This document shows, one piece after another, positions 18,432-27,653 of a DNA stretch of 64,000 bases. The translations under genes and the position numbers were made by a program. The notes under the pieces were generated by a model. The model was not told the DNA's origin, ran no database searches, and was given only the letters and a program-made list of their open reading frames with translations. The stretch is taken from assembly GCA_963774745.1 (NCBI GenBank), contig CAVZGE010000008.1:81842-145841 (forward strand), read 5' to 3'. Source of the stretch: Prado023 sp963774745 (lineage in GTDB: Bacteria > Actinomycetota > Actinomycetes > S36-B12 > CAIYMF01). How positions within the stretch are numbered: the first letter of the stretch is position 1; each line of letters starts with the position of its first letter.

Positions 18432-19991
18432 TCAGCTCACATGGCGGAGCACCCCGACCTCGTCCAGCAGCAGCGTGGCATCGAGCCCCAGAGGCTTGAG
18501 GAACGCTCGGTCGTGGCTGACCACGAGGACGGCACCGCGGTAGGCGGCCAGGGCGTCGATGAGCTGGTCGACGCTGTCCGGGTCCAGGTCGTTGGTCGGT
18601 TCGTCCAGGACGATCAACTCGGGCGGCGGGTCGGCCAGCAGCAACTGCGCCAGCGCGACACGGGAACGCTCGCCGCCGGACAGTGAGCCCACCGGTCGGG
18701 TCACCATGTCGCCGCGGATGAGCAGTCGGGCCAACCGGTTGCGCAGCTCGGCGGGCGGGACGTGTGGTGCCCCGGCGCGCACGAGCTCCAGGACGGTGGC
18801 GTCGTCGTCCAGGAGCAGGCGCTGGGGCAGGTACCCGACGCGGACGGGCACCGTGGGCAGCAGCGCCTCGAGGAGCGTCGTCTTGCCCACGCCGTTGGCG
18901 CCGAGGATCGCCACGCGCTCGGGCCCGCGGATCACGTGGTTGCGACCGTCGGCGCTGGGCAGCACGGCGACCCGCCTGCCGCTGGGCACCCTCGGGTCGG
19001 GCAGGTCGATCTGGATGCGGTCGTCGTCGCGGACCGCCAGCTCCGCCTGGGTGACGGCCTCCCTCGCCGCCGAGACCCTGGCCCGGACAAGGACGCGGCG
19101 GACCCCGTGGGACCGCTCGGCCGAGTTGCGCCGCTGGCCCAGCACGATCGGCGGGTACTTGCCGTTGGCCCGGTCCTTGCGGCCCTGGCGCTGGCTGTGC
19201 GCGATCCGCTCCTCGGCCTTGATCCGCTCGCGACGCTCACGGTCCAGTACCTGCTCGGCCGTGCGCACCTGCTGGCGGGCGGCCTGCTGCTGCTCGGCGA
19301 CCCAGTCGCGATACTCCCGATAGGGCCCGCCGAACGTGGTGAGGCTGCCGTGGCGCAGTTCGGCTGTCTCGTCGAGCAGGTCGAGCAGCGCCAGGTCGTG
19401 GCTGACCACGATGAGGGGACCGCGCCAGGCCGAGATGACGTCGTGGAGCCGTTCCCGGGACGGCATGTCGAGGTTGTTCGTCGGCTCGTCGAGCAGCGCG
19501 ATCCGCGCCCCCCGGAGACGGACCCCGCAGATCGCCGTGAGCATGGCCTCACCGCCGGACAGGGACGTTGCGGCCCGGTCCAGGTCGGTGGGCAGGTCGA
19601 GGGCAGCCAGGGCCGCCACCGCGCGGGCGTCGACGTCCCAGTCCTCGCCGACGGCGTCGAAGTGGCGCGGGTGCGCGTCGCCGGACTCGATCGCACGCAG
19701 GGCTGCCCGGACCGCGGCGATGCCGAGCAGGTCGGCCACGGTGCTGGCCCCCCGGGTCACGTCCTGGCGCAGGTGGTCCACCGAACCAGACACGGAGATC
19801 GACCCAGCGGTGGGAGTCAGCTCACCGGCGATGAGGCGCAGGAGCGTGGACTTGCCGGAACCGTTGGCCCCGACCAGACCGGTGCGCCCGCGGCTGAAGG
19901 CGCCGCTGATGTGGCGCAGGGAGCTGGCCCCGTCGGGCCAGGAGAAGCAGAGGTCGTCGAGGACGACGCAGGATGGTGACGGCACAGGCAC
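18432..19991 (-). CDS. ABC-F family ATPase (ribosome protection type)
   Basis: 519 residues with two ABC domains and no membrane segment. Walker A motifs are GANGSGKST and GANGVGKTT, both signatures are LSGGE, and Walker B motifs are LLDEPTNNLD and VLDEPTNDLD. A charged linker of about 80 residues (RRERIKAEERIAHSQRQGRKD) separates the domains, as in ABC-F proteins that eject antibiotics from the ribosome. The GTG start has GGGAG 5 nt upstream. The drug class cannot be inferred. Antibiotic-resistance ABC-F genes often have a long regulated leader, and the next 500 bp upstream are free of genes. Confidence 0.9.
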   Translation of the reverse strand: MPVPSPSCVVLDDLCFSWPDGASSLRHISGAFSRGRTGLVGANGSGKSTLLRLIAGELTPTAGSISVSGSVDHLRQDVTRGASTVADLLGIAAVRAALRAIESGDAHPRHFDAVGEDWDVDARAVAALAALDLPTDLDRAATSLSGGEAMLTAICGVRLRGARIALLDEPTNNLDMPSRERLHDVISAWRGPLIVVSHDLALLDLLDETAELRHGSLTTFGGPYREYRDWVAEQQQAARQQVRTAEQVLDRERRERIKAEERIAHSQRQGRKDRANGKYPPIVLGQRRNSAERSHGVRRVLVRARVSAAREAVTQAELAVRDDDRIQIDLPDPRVPSGRRVAVLPSADGRNHVIRGPERVAILGANGVGKTTLLEALLPTVPVRVGYLPQRLLLDDDATVLELVRAGAPHVPPAELRNRLARLLIRGDMVTRPVGSLSGGERSRVALAQLLLADPPPELIVLDEPTNDLDPDSVDQLIDALAAYRGAVLVVSHDRAFLKPLGLDATLLLDEVGVLRHVS

Positions 19992-20296
19992 TCCCGGAAC
20001 TGTCGGCGGGCGCCGACACCGGGAGCGGCGTCAGCGCGGGGGGACTGGAGCAGTGCTCCTGGAGTCGGTCATCCACGTCAACCCGTCGTCGTTCCCTGAC
20101 ACATGCGGACAGTCCGCGAGGGAATGTCGTCCAGTGTGCCACGGCGGCCGGCACCCGGCCAATCCCAGCTCGAGGAGATCGCAGGCGCGTCCGCGCGTGC
20201 GCAGACCTGACCGGTGACCTCGGGGACCGGGGCAGGGAAGGGCGGGCAGCCCGTGGCGCCACTCCGGCACGTCGCGGATAAGGGAAGGCAACCCTA

Positions 20297-20325
20297 TTGA
20301 CTGGGTAGATCGTGCGGCGTACGTT
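20297..20325 (+). promoter_or_regulatory. Promoter-like -35/-10 pair before giant gene
   Basis: TTGACT (20297-20302) and TACGTT (20320-20325) are separated by 17 bp. This is a good sigma-A-type spacing, with a strong -35 and a moderate -10. Transcription to the right would give a leader of about 180 nt before the giant gene. Confidence 0.4.
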
Positions 20326-20343
20326 CCGAGGAGCGCCGCACGA
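20310..20343. other. 10-bp stem hairpin over the -10 region
   Basis: CGTGCGGCG (20311-20319) is perfectly complementary to CGCCGCACG (20334-20342). One more T-A pair closes the stem, and the loop is 14 nt. The palindrome spans the predicted -10 and start, so it may be an operator; it could also fold in RNA. Confidence 0.45.
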
Positions 20344-20510
20344 CCACCGGCGCTCGCCCACGCGGCGCTCCGCCGCAGTGACTCGGTGTCGCTGCGGCGC
20401 ACGAATCGCGGAGAGGGGTAGGCCATGTCGGCGGCTGCCAACGATCCTCACGGGCCGCGACGTCCATCGGTCCAGGCGCGCCGCCGCGCGCAACCCGGGG
20501 TGCATGCGTG

Positions 20511-23500
20511 ATGGCCGCCGAGGACGTGATGCAGGACCTGCAGCGACTGCAGCAATCCGCGCCGTCGGGTCCCCCCTTCGCGAACGTCGTCGGGCCGACA
20601 CCGCAGCCCGACGGAAGCGACCTCTACACCTTCGGCCTGCAGGCCCCCGGTGGCAGCGACCTGACCATTCCCGTCGGTCGGTGGAGGCTCAAGCTGGTGG
20701 GTGAGGACGGCGCCGGCACGCCGGTCATCCCGATGCGCGCCGTGTTCGAGGGCGCCGGCTCTCCCAACGACGGCGACCTTCGTTTCCTCGAGATCGACCT
20801 CGCGCGCCTGGAGCTGATCGCCCATCCCGATGATCTCGTTCCCGCCGACCTGGTCATCGACCCCTACACGCACCTGGTGCCCAACACCGCCCTCGGGTCG
20901 GTCCGACTCCTCGGCCCCAGCCTGATCATCACCCTGCGCGGGTCGGGGTTGGAGGACGTCGCCGCCCGCTTCGGGGGGGCCAACGGCGGAGTGGATCCCC
21001 GCTTCCCATCGGTCCGGTTCGATCCGCCCCACTTCATCGTCGGTCCCAGCGAGGGGGTCATCGGGATCGCCTGCGGCGAGGTGCTCCTGGACCTGTCCGA
21101 GGAGATCGACCCCGTCAACCTCCCGGCCCTGACCGGCGACAGTGGCGACGGCTCGTTCACCGGTGTCATCCTCCAGGAGCTCGGGCTGTTCATCGGCAAC
21201 CCCGACGAGGTGGGCACGTGGTCGGGGATGGCCCGGGTGCGCGACTTCGTCCTGCGGTTCGACCCGCTCGAGCTGACCGGCGCGTTCGAGGGCGAGCTGG
21301 TCCATGCGGTCGCGCCGGACGACCCCCAGGTCGAGGTCGAGGTCACCTTCCAGCTGGATGACGGCACCCGCATCGCGGTCACCGAGGTCGACCCGACCGT
21401 GCCCCCGCCGACCGCACCGGCGACGACCCGGCGGGTCCGGCTCGTAGCCACCCCCAACTGGGCGTCGGTCGGCTTCCAGGTCCACTGGACCCTGCCCACC
21501 GGTACGCAGCTCGAGGACGCGCAACGGGTCGACCAGCCCGATCTCGGGTGGGTGCTCGTCCCGCCGGGCGCCCATGAGTTCACCGTCGAGGTGACCGACC
21601 ACCGCGTCGATCCCGTCACCACCCAGCGCACCGTGATCGTCCAGAGCCCGCCCGCCACCCCGACCCCGCCAGCGCTGGAGGCCGATCTCGTGGCCTCCGT
21701 GGTCGAACCGGGCGGGGGGTCCAAGTCGCTGCACCTGTTCGTGCCGGCGGTGCCGACGATGCCGGTGGACCTGGCGCTCAGCGTGACCGGGGGGACGGGC
21801 AACGCGCTGTCGAGCACCCTCACCCTGCCTGCCGGGTGGCTGGCGGACCAGGCGCTGACAAGGACCGCCACCCGCCCCGCCGGGGGCACGTTCCCGGCCA
21901 TCACCTGGGTCCTGACCACACCGACTGCCGTCGGGGCGGGCGTGATCGAGGTGTCGACCACCGTTGGCCCGGACACGGTCGTGCGCCGGATCCGCGCCGA
22001 GGTGCGCACGCCCACTGCGCCCGGTGCCCCCGAGCTGGACCTCCTGGCCTACACCGACTGGCGCTCGGAACCCGGCCCCGCCGCCGCCCTGGCGGTCGCC
22101 CACGACGGCCTGCCCTACGACGCCCCGGTGTGGACGCTGTCCTCGGTCGACGCACCGGCCGACCTGCTGTCCGCCGCCGCGCACGACGCGCTGTTCGCCG
22201 ACGGCGCCCTGGGGTTCGGCAGCGAGTCGACGGTCGCCCTGGCCAATGTCGGTGGCCTGGTCAAGCCCGAGCTGACCGGGGCCGATCGGTGGTACCGGCT
22301 GGTCGCCGACATCCCTGCGGTCACCCCCGAGCGTCCGCCCAGCCTCGTGCTCTATCCCGACACCGAGCCGGCCACGCCGCGCAGCGAGCCACGGGTCAGG
22401 GACCTGTTCGCCGAACGTGCGTCGGGTGTTCCCGTGGCTGAGACGTTCACGGTCGCGGGCGGGCAGCCCGGCACGATCCGCTTCGCCTGGGACAGCGACG
22501 TCATCCAGCCGACCGCCGTCGTCGCCAAGCACGAGGACACGGGCACCACGGCCGCATCGCTGCGTGCTGAGCAGGCCACGGGATTCGCCCACCTGTTCCG
22601 TGCCCTGCTCGAGGTCGGCGATCGGGTGGAGCGGATCGGCCTGTTCGCGTCAGCCTCCATCGAGGGGGATGACGACCACAACCAGGATCTCTCCGAGCGC
22701 CGCCTGGCCTCCGTGCTCGGCGCACTGGCGTCGCCGTCGGCGGACCTGGTGGCCGGGATCGGCGCCCTGCCCGCGCCCCACGCGCTGACCGCCGCGCAGG
22801 TCGCCGAGGCCTCCGCTCGGTTCGCGGCCATCCCGGCGGCGGACCGTGTGACGGTGGCGTGGGGTGAGATGAACGCGACCGGCGACCGCCGGCCGTTCGA
22901 CCGCCGTGTCTTCGCCGTGCTGCGCCTCCAGGAGCCGCCGACGGTTGCCGGGTTCCGGCGCCGCACGTACTTCCTCGTGCGTGGCGGGGCGCCCGTGGCG
23001 CCCGCGTCCACGCCGCCGAAGCTGCCGCGCCCCGAGCAGCACCCGTTCCGCCACTCGGTGTTCCGGTCGGCCCACGTGGAGGTGCAGGTCCGGCGCAACG
23101 AGCTGATCCGCCTCCAGATCCGTCTCGAGCTGGACGTCGAACGGTTCGACGAGAACGACCTGGATCCCGGCGGCTCGCTCAACCCGTCCGACGGCATCCT
23201 CACCGGCTTCCTCGAGCTGCGCCGGAACCCCGACCCGTCCGCCAGTCCCCGCTTCGCGTGGGAGCTGGACCTCCTCGCCGACCCGAACGACGCCGACGGC
23301 CTCGTCGCCTTCGTCAGGGGTGGTACCGGCGATGGCGTCGTCGAGGCGTTCGGCGGCCCGATGATCGCCCTGCCCGCCATGGCGGCAGCCGCCGGGGGTC
23401 GCACCGGGCCGGGCGGGCTGGCCGTGGCGATCGGCATCGGCGCGTTCCTCCAGCACGTCGTCCAGGTCTTCGACGTCCAGACACTCATCTGGAAGGGGCT

Positions 23501-26500
23501 GCGCCTCCGGCTCCAGCACGGCGGGAGCAGCGCAAGCCGCTTCTCGATCGGCCTCGACTACGCGGTCACGTACGACATCGACGTCGACCTCACGCCGTTC
23601 GGCATCCCGGTCCGGTTGGAGACGACCACCCCGATCGAGATGTCCTTCCGCAACGTCGGGGTGGAGGTGACCGGCGAGTTCGACAGCGTCGAGCTGTTCT
23701 ACGACCCGTCCTCCGGGTTCGCCGTCGACATCGCCGACCCCGGCGTGTTCCAGCTCGGCGAGGGCCTCGGCAGACTCCTGCGCGTCGACAGGGTGTCGAT
23801 CGGCGACGCCTCCCCGCTGTGGCTGGAGGTCGAGCTCGGGTTCGCCCTCGACGTCGGCGTCTTCTCGGTGGACACCCTGCGCATCCGCCTCAGCCTGGAG
23901 GGCGACACCATCTTCGAGCCCGATGCCGGCGGCGTCGTCCACCTCGACGAGAACGCCCTGGACCTCGACGACCTCAGGGTGAGCATCAACAAGCTCGGCG
24001 TGGGCGTCAACGTCCCCGGTGTCATCGACGGCCGTGGCGTGCTCGGCATCAAGGAGGAGGCCGGCGGCACCACCGTCGAGGGTGAGCTGGAACTTGCCTT
24101 CCCGTCCGTGCCCGTGCTGCGCGGCCTCGATGGGCAGATGAAGCTGTTCGTCAGCGACGACCTGCGGGCGTTGTACCTGGCGCTCGGCATCGACTTCGCG
24201 CCCGGACTGCCGCTCGGCTCGACCGGGATCGCCATCTACGGGCTGCACGGCCTGCTCGGGGCCAACATGGCCCCCACCGACCCGCAACCGTTGCAGTGGC
24301 TGCGCCAACCACCGGTCGGGGTCACCGACCAGGCCAAGTGGACCCCGGCCCGGGGCGTGTGGAACTTCGGCGCCGGTGCCACCCTCGGCACCGTGTTCGA
24401 CGGCGGGTTCGCCTTCAACCTCGTGGGGACGTTCCTGCTCCAGGTGCCCGGGCCCCGGTTCGTCCTCGCGGCCAACGCCATGGTGCTCTCGCCCAAGCCG
24501 GAGATCGGGACCAACGTCGGCGCGCTGGCCACCGTGCTGCTCGACTTCGAGAACGACCTGATCGTCGTGGGCATCGACTTCGCCCTGGCGATCCGGCCGA
24601 TCCTGGAGCTCCACGTCCCCGTGGAGGCGTACTTCAACCTGGCCGACGCCCGCGACTTCCACATCCGCTTCGGCCAGTGGGCGCCGGGGTCACGGCGGAT
24701 CACGCTCACGGTGTTCGACACGTTCGAGGCGTGGGGCTACCTGCAGATCGAGGGTGGCGGGCTGGACAACGGCGCACTGGCCCTCGTCGGCACCTGCATC
24801 GGGGCCGGCGCCCGGATCGAGATCGTGTGGGGCGTCAAGGGGTTGCTGTACCTGGAGGCGTTCGCTGAGGCGCACGCCGGGATCCAGTTCAAGCCCCTGT
24901 ACTTCGAGGGGCTGATCCGGGTCGGTGGCGAGATCCACGCCGGGCCGTTCTCGATCGGCGCCCGGGGCGAGCTGACCGCCAAGGTGCAGGCCGACGACCC
25001 CGAGTTCCTCGTGCTGCGCGGCGAGGTGTGCGGATCGATCGACCTGTGGCTGACGTCGATCACCAAGTGCGTCGACTTCGAGCTCGGCGACGAGGACGCG
25101 GTCACCCCACCACCGCTGCACCCGTTGGCCGACGCGGTGGCGGTGGACCGGATGACCGGCCTGGCCATCGCCCCCCAGCCCGACGGATCGGTGATCGTCC
25201 CCCTCGACGCCGTGTTCCAGCTGGCCTTCACCGCCGACATCACCGATGCCCGTCCGGTGCCCGGCGTGTCGCTGCTGGGCGACATGTCGGTGCTTCGCAA
25301 CCAGGTCTCGGGCGAGCTGTTCTACGAGTTCGACCTCACGTCGATCGAGGTCCGCCAGGTCGGCGGCGCGGCGATCCCCGGGGTCGACTCGGCGTGGGCG
25401 CCGTACACGATCGTCGCCGCGTCACCCACGCCGCCCCAGTCGCAACGGACGCTGCGGCTGCTCGACTGGAAGCCGACAGCGCACCCCCGCCAGGTCGACT
25501 TCGGCTCGGCGGCACAGTCGTCGATCGCCCAGCTGATCGAGATGCTCTGCGACCCGATCACCCCGCCCCCGAGGCGCTGCGCCGACTTCGACGCCGAACC
25601 GCTGGGCCCCGCGCCCGGCTGGCTGCTGTCCGCCGGCACCCTGCGGCCGGTGCACGTGACCGTCGGCGGCGGCGGCCTGGGGACCGAGTCGCAGGGCAGC
25701 AACGGCCAGCTCCCGCCCCGGGTGATCGGGCTGCCCGGGTTCAGCTACCCCGACCGGACGGCCGAGCGGCGCTGCCTGCACCTCGGCCGGCCGGGAAAGG
25801 CCGAGATCGCGTCGCTCAAGGACGCCCTGCACCTGCTCGGCGTGGGCTCGGACCGCGACGTCCTGCGCACCCAGGTCGATGACCTGCTGGTCCACGTGGA
25901 GAACGCGGGACGGGGCGAGCCGTTGCCCCGCACACTGGCAGACCTGCGCGCTGCGGGGATGGTCGTCCTGCAGGTCCCGACCCTGGTCGCCGCCGACATC
26001 ACCGTGGCCACGCCGGCCAACTTCCACGGCGACGAGGGGGAGATCGCCGTGCTCGACGTCGACGGCACCATCATCGTCGGCCCGCAACCGCTGGGCACGC
26101 TGCCCCCGGTGCCGGGCGGCTCGTCGCCCGCCACCCATCCGGAGCATGTCGTCCGGAGGCTGTCGTTCGGGGCCCCGAGCCTGCTGACCCCCGGCGTCGA
26201 CCCGCCCGGCGGTCGCTGGATCGTCCTGCGCCCCCCGGCGGCACCCGTCGTGCGCAAGGGCGGCGACGATGGCTCGCTGCTGTTCGAGGTGTGCGGGATC
26301 ACGCTCGCCGACTGGCGGGAGTTCCGCCGCCATCATGAGAACGTCCACCACACGATCAAGGTGCTCGTGGAGCAGTCCGGGCTCATCGCCGGGACCCCGG
26401 CGGCGATGACCAAGCCGCTGCTGGTGCCGGGCGCAACCTACGAGGTGGTGGGGTCGCTGGGCTGGGAGAGGTTCCGCTCCGCCACCGCCGACCCGTCCGA

Positions 26501-27653
26501 CACCGACGGCACGTCGGCATCCGAGGGCGGGCCGTTCCCGATCCTGAGCCGCCGCTTCGTCGCCGATCCCGAACCGCCGGCGGATCTCTCGAGGTACGTC
26601 CTCGACCACGAACCGCTCGACGGCGAGCAACCCCAGTTCGTCGACGAGTCGATCGTCCTGCGTTACGCCTCGCCCGCCGTCGACCGGATCTACGCCGCCC
26701 ACGGCAAGCAACTGGTCATCCGGGCGAAGTCCGACGCCAACGGGCACACGCTGATCCAACCGACCGCCGCCGGTGCCGGGGTGACGTTCACGCCGGTCGG
26801 CCCGGCCGAGATCGAGCTCTTCGAGGCGCTGCAGGCGATGGGCGATCGCTGCCTGCCGGGCGAGTGGAGCGGGCTGTTCCCCCTGCCGGTGCACGCCGTG
26901 ATCGAGCCGTTGCTCCCCAATACGAACTACACGGTGGCCGTCTTCGCCCGGCCGGCGAGCGAGCCGGGCGGAATCACGCTCGACGAGTGGAGGACCCGCC
27001 TCGACCGGGCGTTCGACCTGGGTGTCGGCACCGGCGTCGACAACGGCGCCGTGTACCGGTTCGACGTGCGCACGAGCCGGTGGCGCAACCTGCCTGCGCA
27101 GATGGACGCCTACCGCGCCGCGGTGGTGGGGGACCTGATCGTCGACGACCCGGCCGCCTTCGCCGCTGCGCTCGCCGCCGTGCCTGCCGGGGGGACGGCT
27201 CGAAGCGACGTCGTCGCCGATGCCCTGTGCATCGCTGCCACGGGCGGGCCGATCGCCATCCCCAGTGCGCCCACCGTGTCCCGCCTGTGGGTGCCAGACG
27301 GGGCCGCGTGGGCGTGCGTCGGGTTGCTCGTCGACGGCCCCGAGCCGGTGCTCCGCCGCCGACTCGTCGGGGTCGGCGAGGTCGAGGAGCGGGTGGACAT
27401 CGACGTGCGCCGCGCACTCTCGGCGTCGCTGCCGTTCTCCGCCGGCCAGCCGGTGGACCGTCGGATCGTGGTCGGCACCCGCGGCGCCCGGGTGTTCATC
27501 GCCACCGGTCCACTGGCAGGGGCGAACAGCCAGGCGCTGCTCGTCGGCGTCACCGACCGGGGCAGGTCGTTGACCACGGGGCCGCCCACCGTGCACACGA
27601 TCGGCGTCACCGTGGGGTCGGAACCGGGCGTCCTGGCAGAAGGGATCGGATGA
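20511..27653 (+). CDS. Giant beta-rich protein of unknown function (about 2380 aa)
   Basis: Uninterrupted frame of 2380 codons from ATG 20511 (a GTG lies directly before). I do not recognise the whole protein. No signal peptide and no membrane helix is visible. Residues 1-350 are beta-rich with invariant-looking blocks. About residues 700-810 resemble an OmpA-C-like fold (GLFASASIEGDDDHNQDLSERR; LSERR-type motif). Residues about 1000-1520 form a long Gly-rich repeated-strand region (GLEVTG, GVGVNVPGVIDGRGVLGI, GYLQIEGGGLDNG) that reminds me of the DUF6603 type. The C-terminal 850 residues hold many Pro-rich linkers. The stop overlaps the start of the next giant gene (ATGATG), so both are one operon. 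A structural or shell role is possible but unproven. Confidence 0.8.
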   Translation: MAAEDVMQDLQRLQQSAPSGPPFANVVGPTPQPDGSDLYTFGLQAPGGSDLTIPVGRWRLKLVGEDGAGTPVIPMRAVFEGAGSPNDGDLRFLEIDLARLELIAHPDDLVPADLVIDPYTHLVPNTALGSVRLLGPSLIITLRGSGLEDVAARFGGANGGVDPRFPSVRFDPPHFIVGPSEGVIGIACGEVLLDLSEEIDPVNLPALTGDSGDGSFTGVILQELGLFIGNPDEVGTWSGMARVRDFVLRFDPLELTGAFEGELVHAVAPDDPQVEVEVTFQLDDGTRIAVTEVDPTVPPPTAPATTRRVRLVATPNWASVGFQVHWTLPTGTQLEDAQRVDQPDLGWVLVPPGAHEFTVEVTDHRVDPVTTQRTVIVQSPPATPTPPALEADLVASVVEPGGGSKSLHLFVPAVPTMPVDLALSVTGGTGNALSSTLTLPAGWLADQALTRTATRPAGGTFPAITWVLTTPTAVGAGVIEVSTTVGPDTVVRRIRAEVRTPTAPGAPELDLLAYTDWRSEPGPAAALAVAHDGLPYDAPVWTLSSVDAPADLLSAAAHDALFADGALGFGSESTVALANVGGLVKPELTGADRWYRLVADIPAVTPERPPSLVLYPDTEPATPRSEPRVRDLFAERASGVPVAETFTVAGGQPGTIRFAWDSDVIQPTAVVAKHEDTGTTAASLRAEQATGFAHLFRALLEVGDRVERIGLFASASIEGDDDHNQDLSERRLASVLGALASPSADLVAGIGALPAPHALTAAQVAEASARFAAIPAADRVTVAWGEMNATGDRRPFDRRVFAVLRLQEPPTVAGFRRRTYFLVRGGAPVAPASTPPKLPRPEQHPFRHSVFRSAHVEVQVRRNELIRLQIRLELDVERFDENDLDPGGSLNPSDGILTGFLELRRNPDPSASPRFAWELDLLADPNDADGLVAFVRGGTGDGVVEAFGGPMIALPAMAAAAGGRTGPGGLAVAIGIGAFLQHVVQVFDVQTLIWKGLRLRLQHGGSSASRFSIGLDYAVTYDIDVDLTPFGIPVRLETTTPIEMSFRNVGVEVTGEFDSVELFYDPSSGFAVDIADPGVFQLGEGLGRLLRVDRVSIGDASPLWLEVELGFALDVGVFSVDTLRIRLSLEGDTIFEPDAGGVVHLDENALDLDDLRVSINKLGVGVNVPGVIDGRGVLGIKEEAGGTTVEGELELAFPSVPVLRGLDGQMKLFVSDDLRALYLALGIDFAPGLPLGSTGIAIYGLHGLLGANMAPTDPQPLQWLRQPPVGVTDQAKWTPARGVWNFGAGATLGTVFDGGFAFNLVGTFLLQVPGPRFVLAANAMVLSPKPEIGTNVGALATVLLDFENDLIVVGIDFALAIRPILELHVPVEAYFNLADARDFHIRFGQWAPGSRRITLTVFDTFEAWGYLQIEGGGLDNGALALVGTCIGAGARIEIVWGVKGLLYLEAFAEAHAGIQFKPLYFEGLIRVGGEIHAGPFSIGARGELTAKVQADDPEFLVLRGEVCGSIDLWLTSITKCVDFELGDEDAVTPPPLHPLADAVAVDRMTGLAIAPQPDGSVIVPLDAVFQLAFTADITDARPVPGVSLLGDMSVLRNQVSGELFYEFDLTSIEVRQVGGAAIPGVDSAWAPYTIVAASPTPPQSQRTLRLLDWKPTAHPRQVDFGSAAQSSIAQLIEMLCDPITPPPRRCADFDAEPLGPAPGWLLSAGTLRPVHVTVGGGGLGTESQGSNGQLPPRVIGLPGFSYPDRTAERRCLHLGRPGKAEIASLKDALHLLGVGSDRDVLRTQVDDLLVHVENAGRGEPLPRTLADLRAAGMVVLQVPTLVAADITVATPANFHGDEGEIAVLDVDGTIIVGPQPLGTLPPVPGGSSPATHPEHVVRRLSFGAPSLLTPGVDPPGGRWIVLRPPAAPVVRKGGDDGSLLFEVCGITLADWREFRRHHENVHHTIKVLVEQSGLIAGTPAAMTKPLLVPGATYEVVGSLGWERFRSATADPSDTDGTSASEGGPFPILSRRFVADPEPPADLSRYVLDHEPLDGEQPQFVDESIVLRYASPAVDRIYAAHGKQLVIRAKSDANGHTLIQPTAAGAGVTFTPVGPAEIELFEALQAMGDRCLPGEWSGLFPLPVHAVIEPLLPNTNYTVAVFARPASEPGGITLDEWRTRLDRAFDLGVGTGVDNGAVYRFDVRTSRWRNLPAQMDAYRAAVVGDLIVDDPAAFAAALAAVPAGGTARSDVVADALCIAATGGPIAIPSAPTVSRLWVPDGAAWACVGLLVDGPEPVLRRRLVGVGEVEERVDIDVRRALSASLPFSAGQPVDRRIVVGTRGARVFIATGPLAGANSQALLVGVTDRGRSLTTGPPTVHTIGVTVGSEPGVLAEGIG

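Larger units (their letters stand above)
19992..20510. other. Divergent intergenic region, 519 bp
   Basis: No convincing gene. The region lies between the divergent ABC-F gene and the giant gene. It holds a small palindrome GGAGCA-G-TGCTCC (20047-20059), a promoter-like pair and a strong hairpin (both listed separately). A short sequence at 20287-20302 (GGCAAC then CCTATTGA) weakly resembles the carbohydrate-locus operator. Reading frames seen here have no homology that I recognise. Confidence 0.5.

Noticed and set aside
20277..20297. Iron-box (DtxR/IdeR)-like sequence before the giant gene
   Set aside because: Only about nine of thirteen core bases fit and symmetry is poor.
20448..22592. 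Open frame of 714 codons on the minus strand
   Set aside because: Antisense of the giant gene, low-complexity His/Gly/Arg composition.
26864..27649. Upstream extension of the second giant gene
   Set aside because: It overlaps the coding end of the first giant gene in another frame; the ATG at 27650 has a ribosome site and the coupled overlap.
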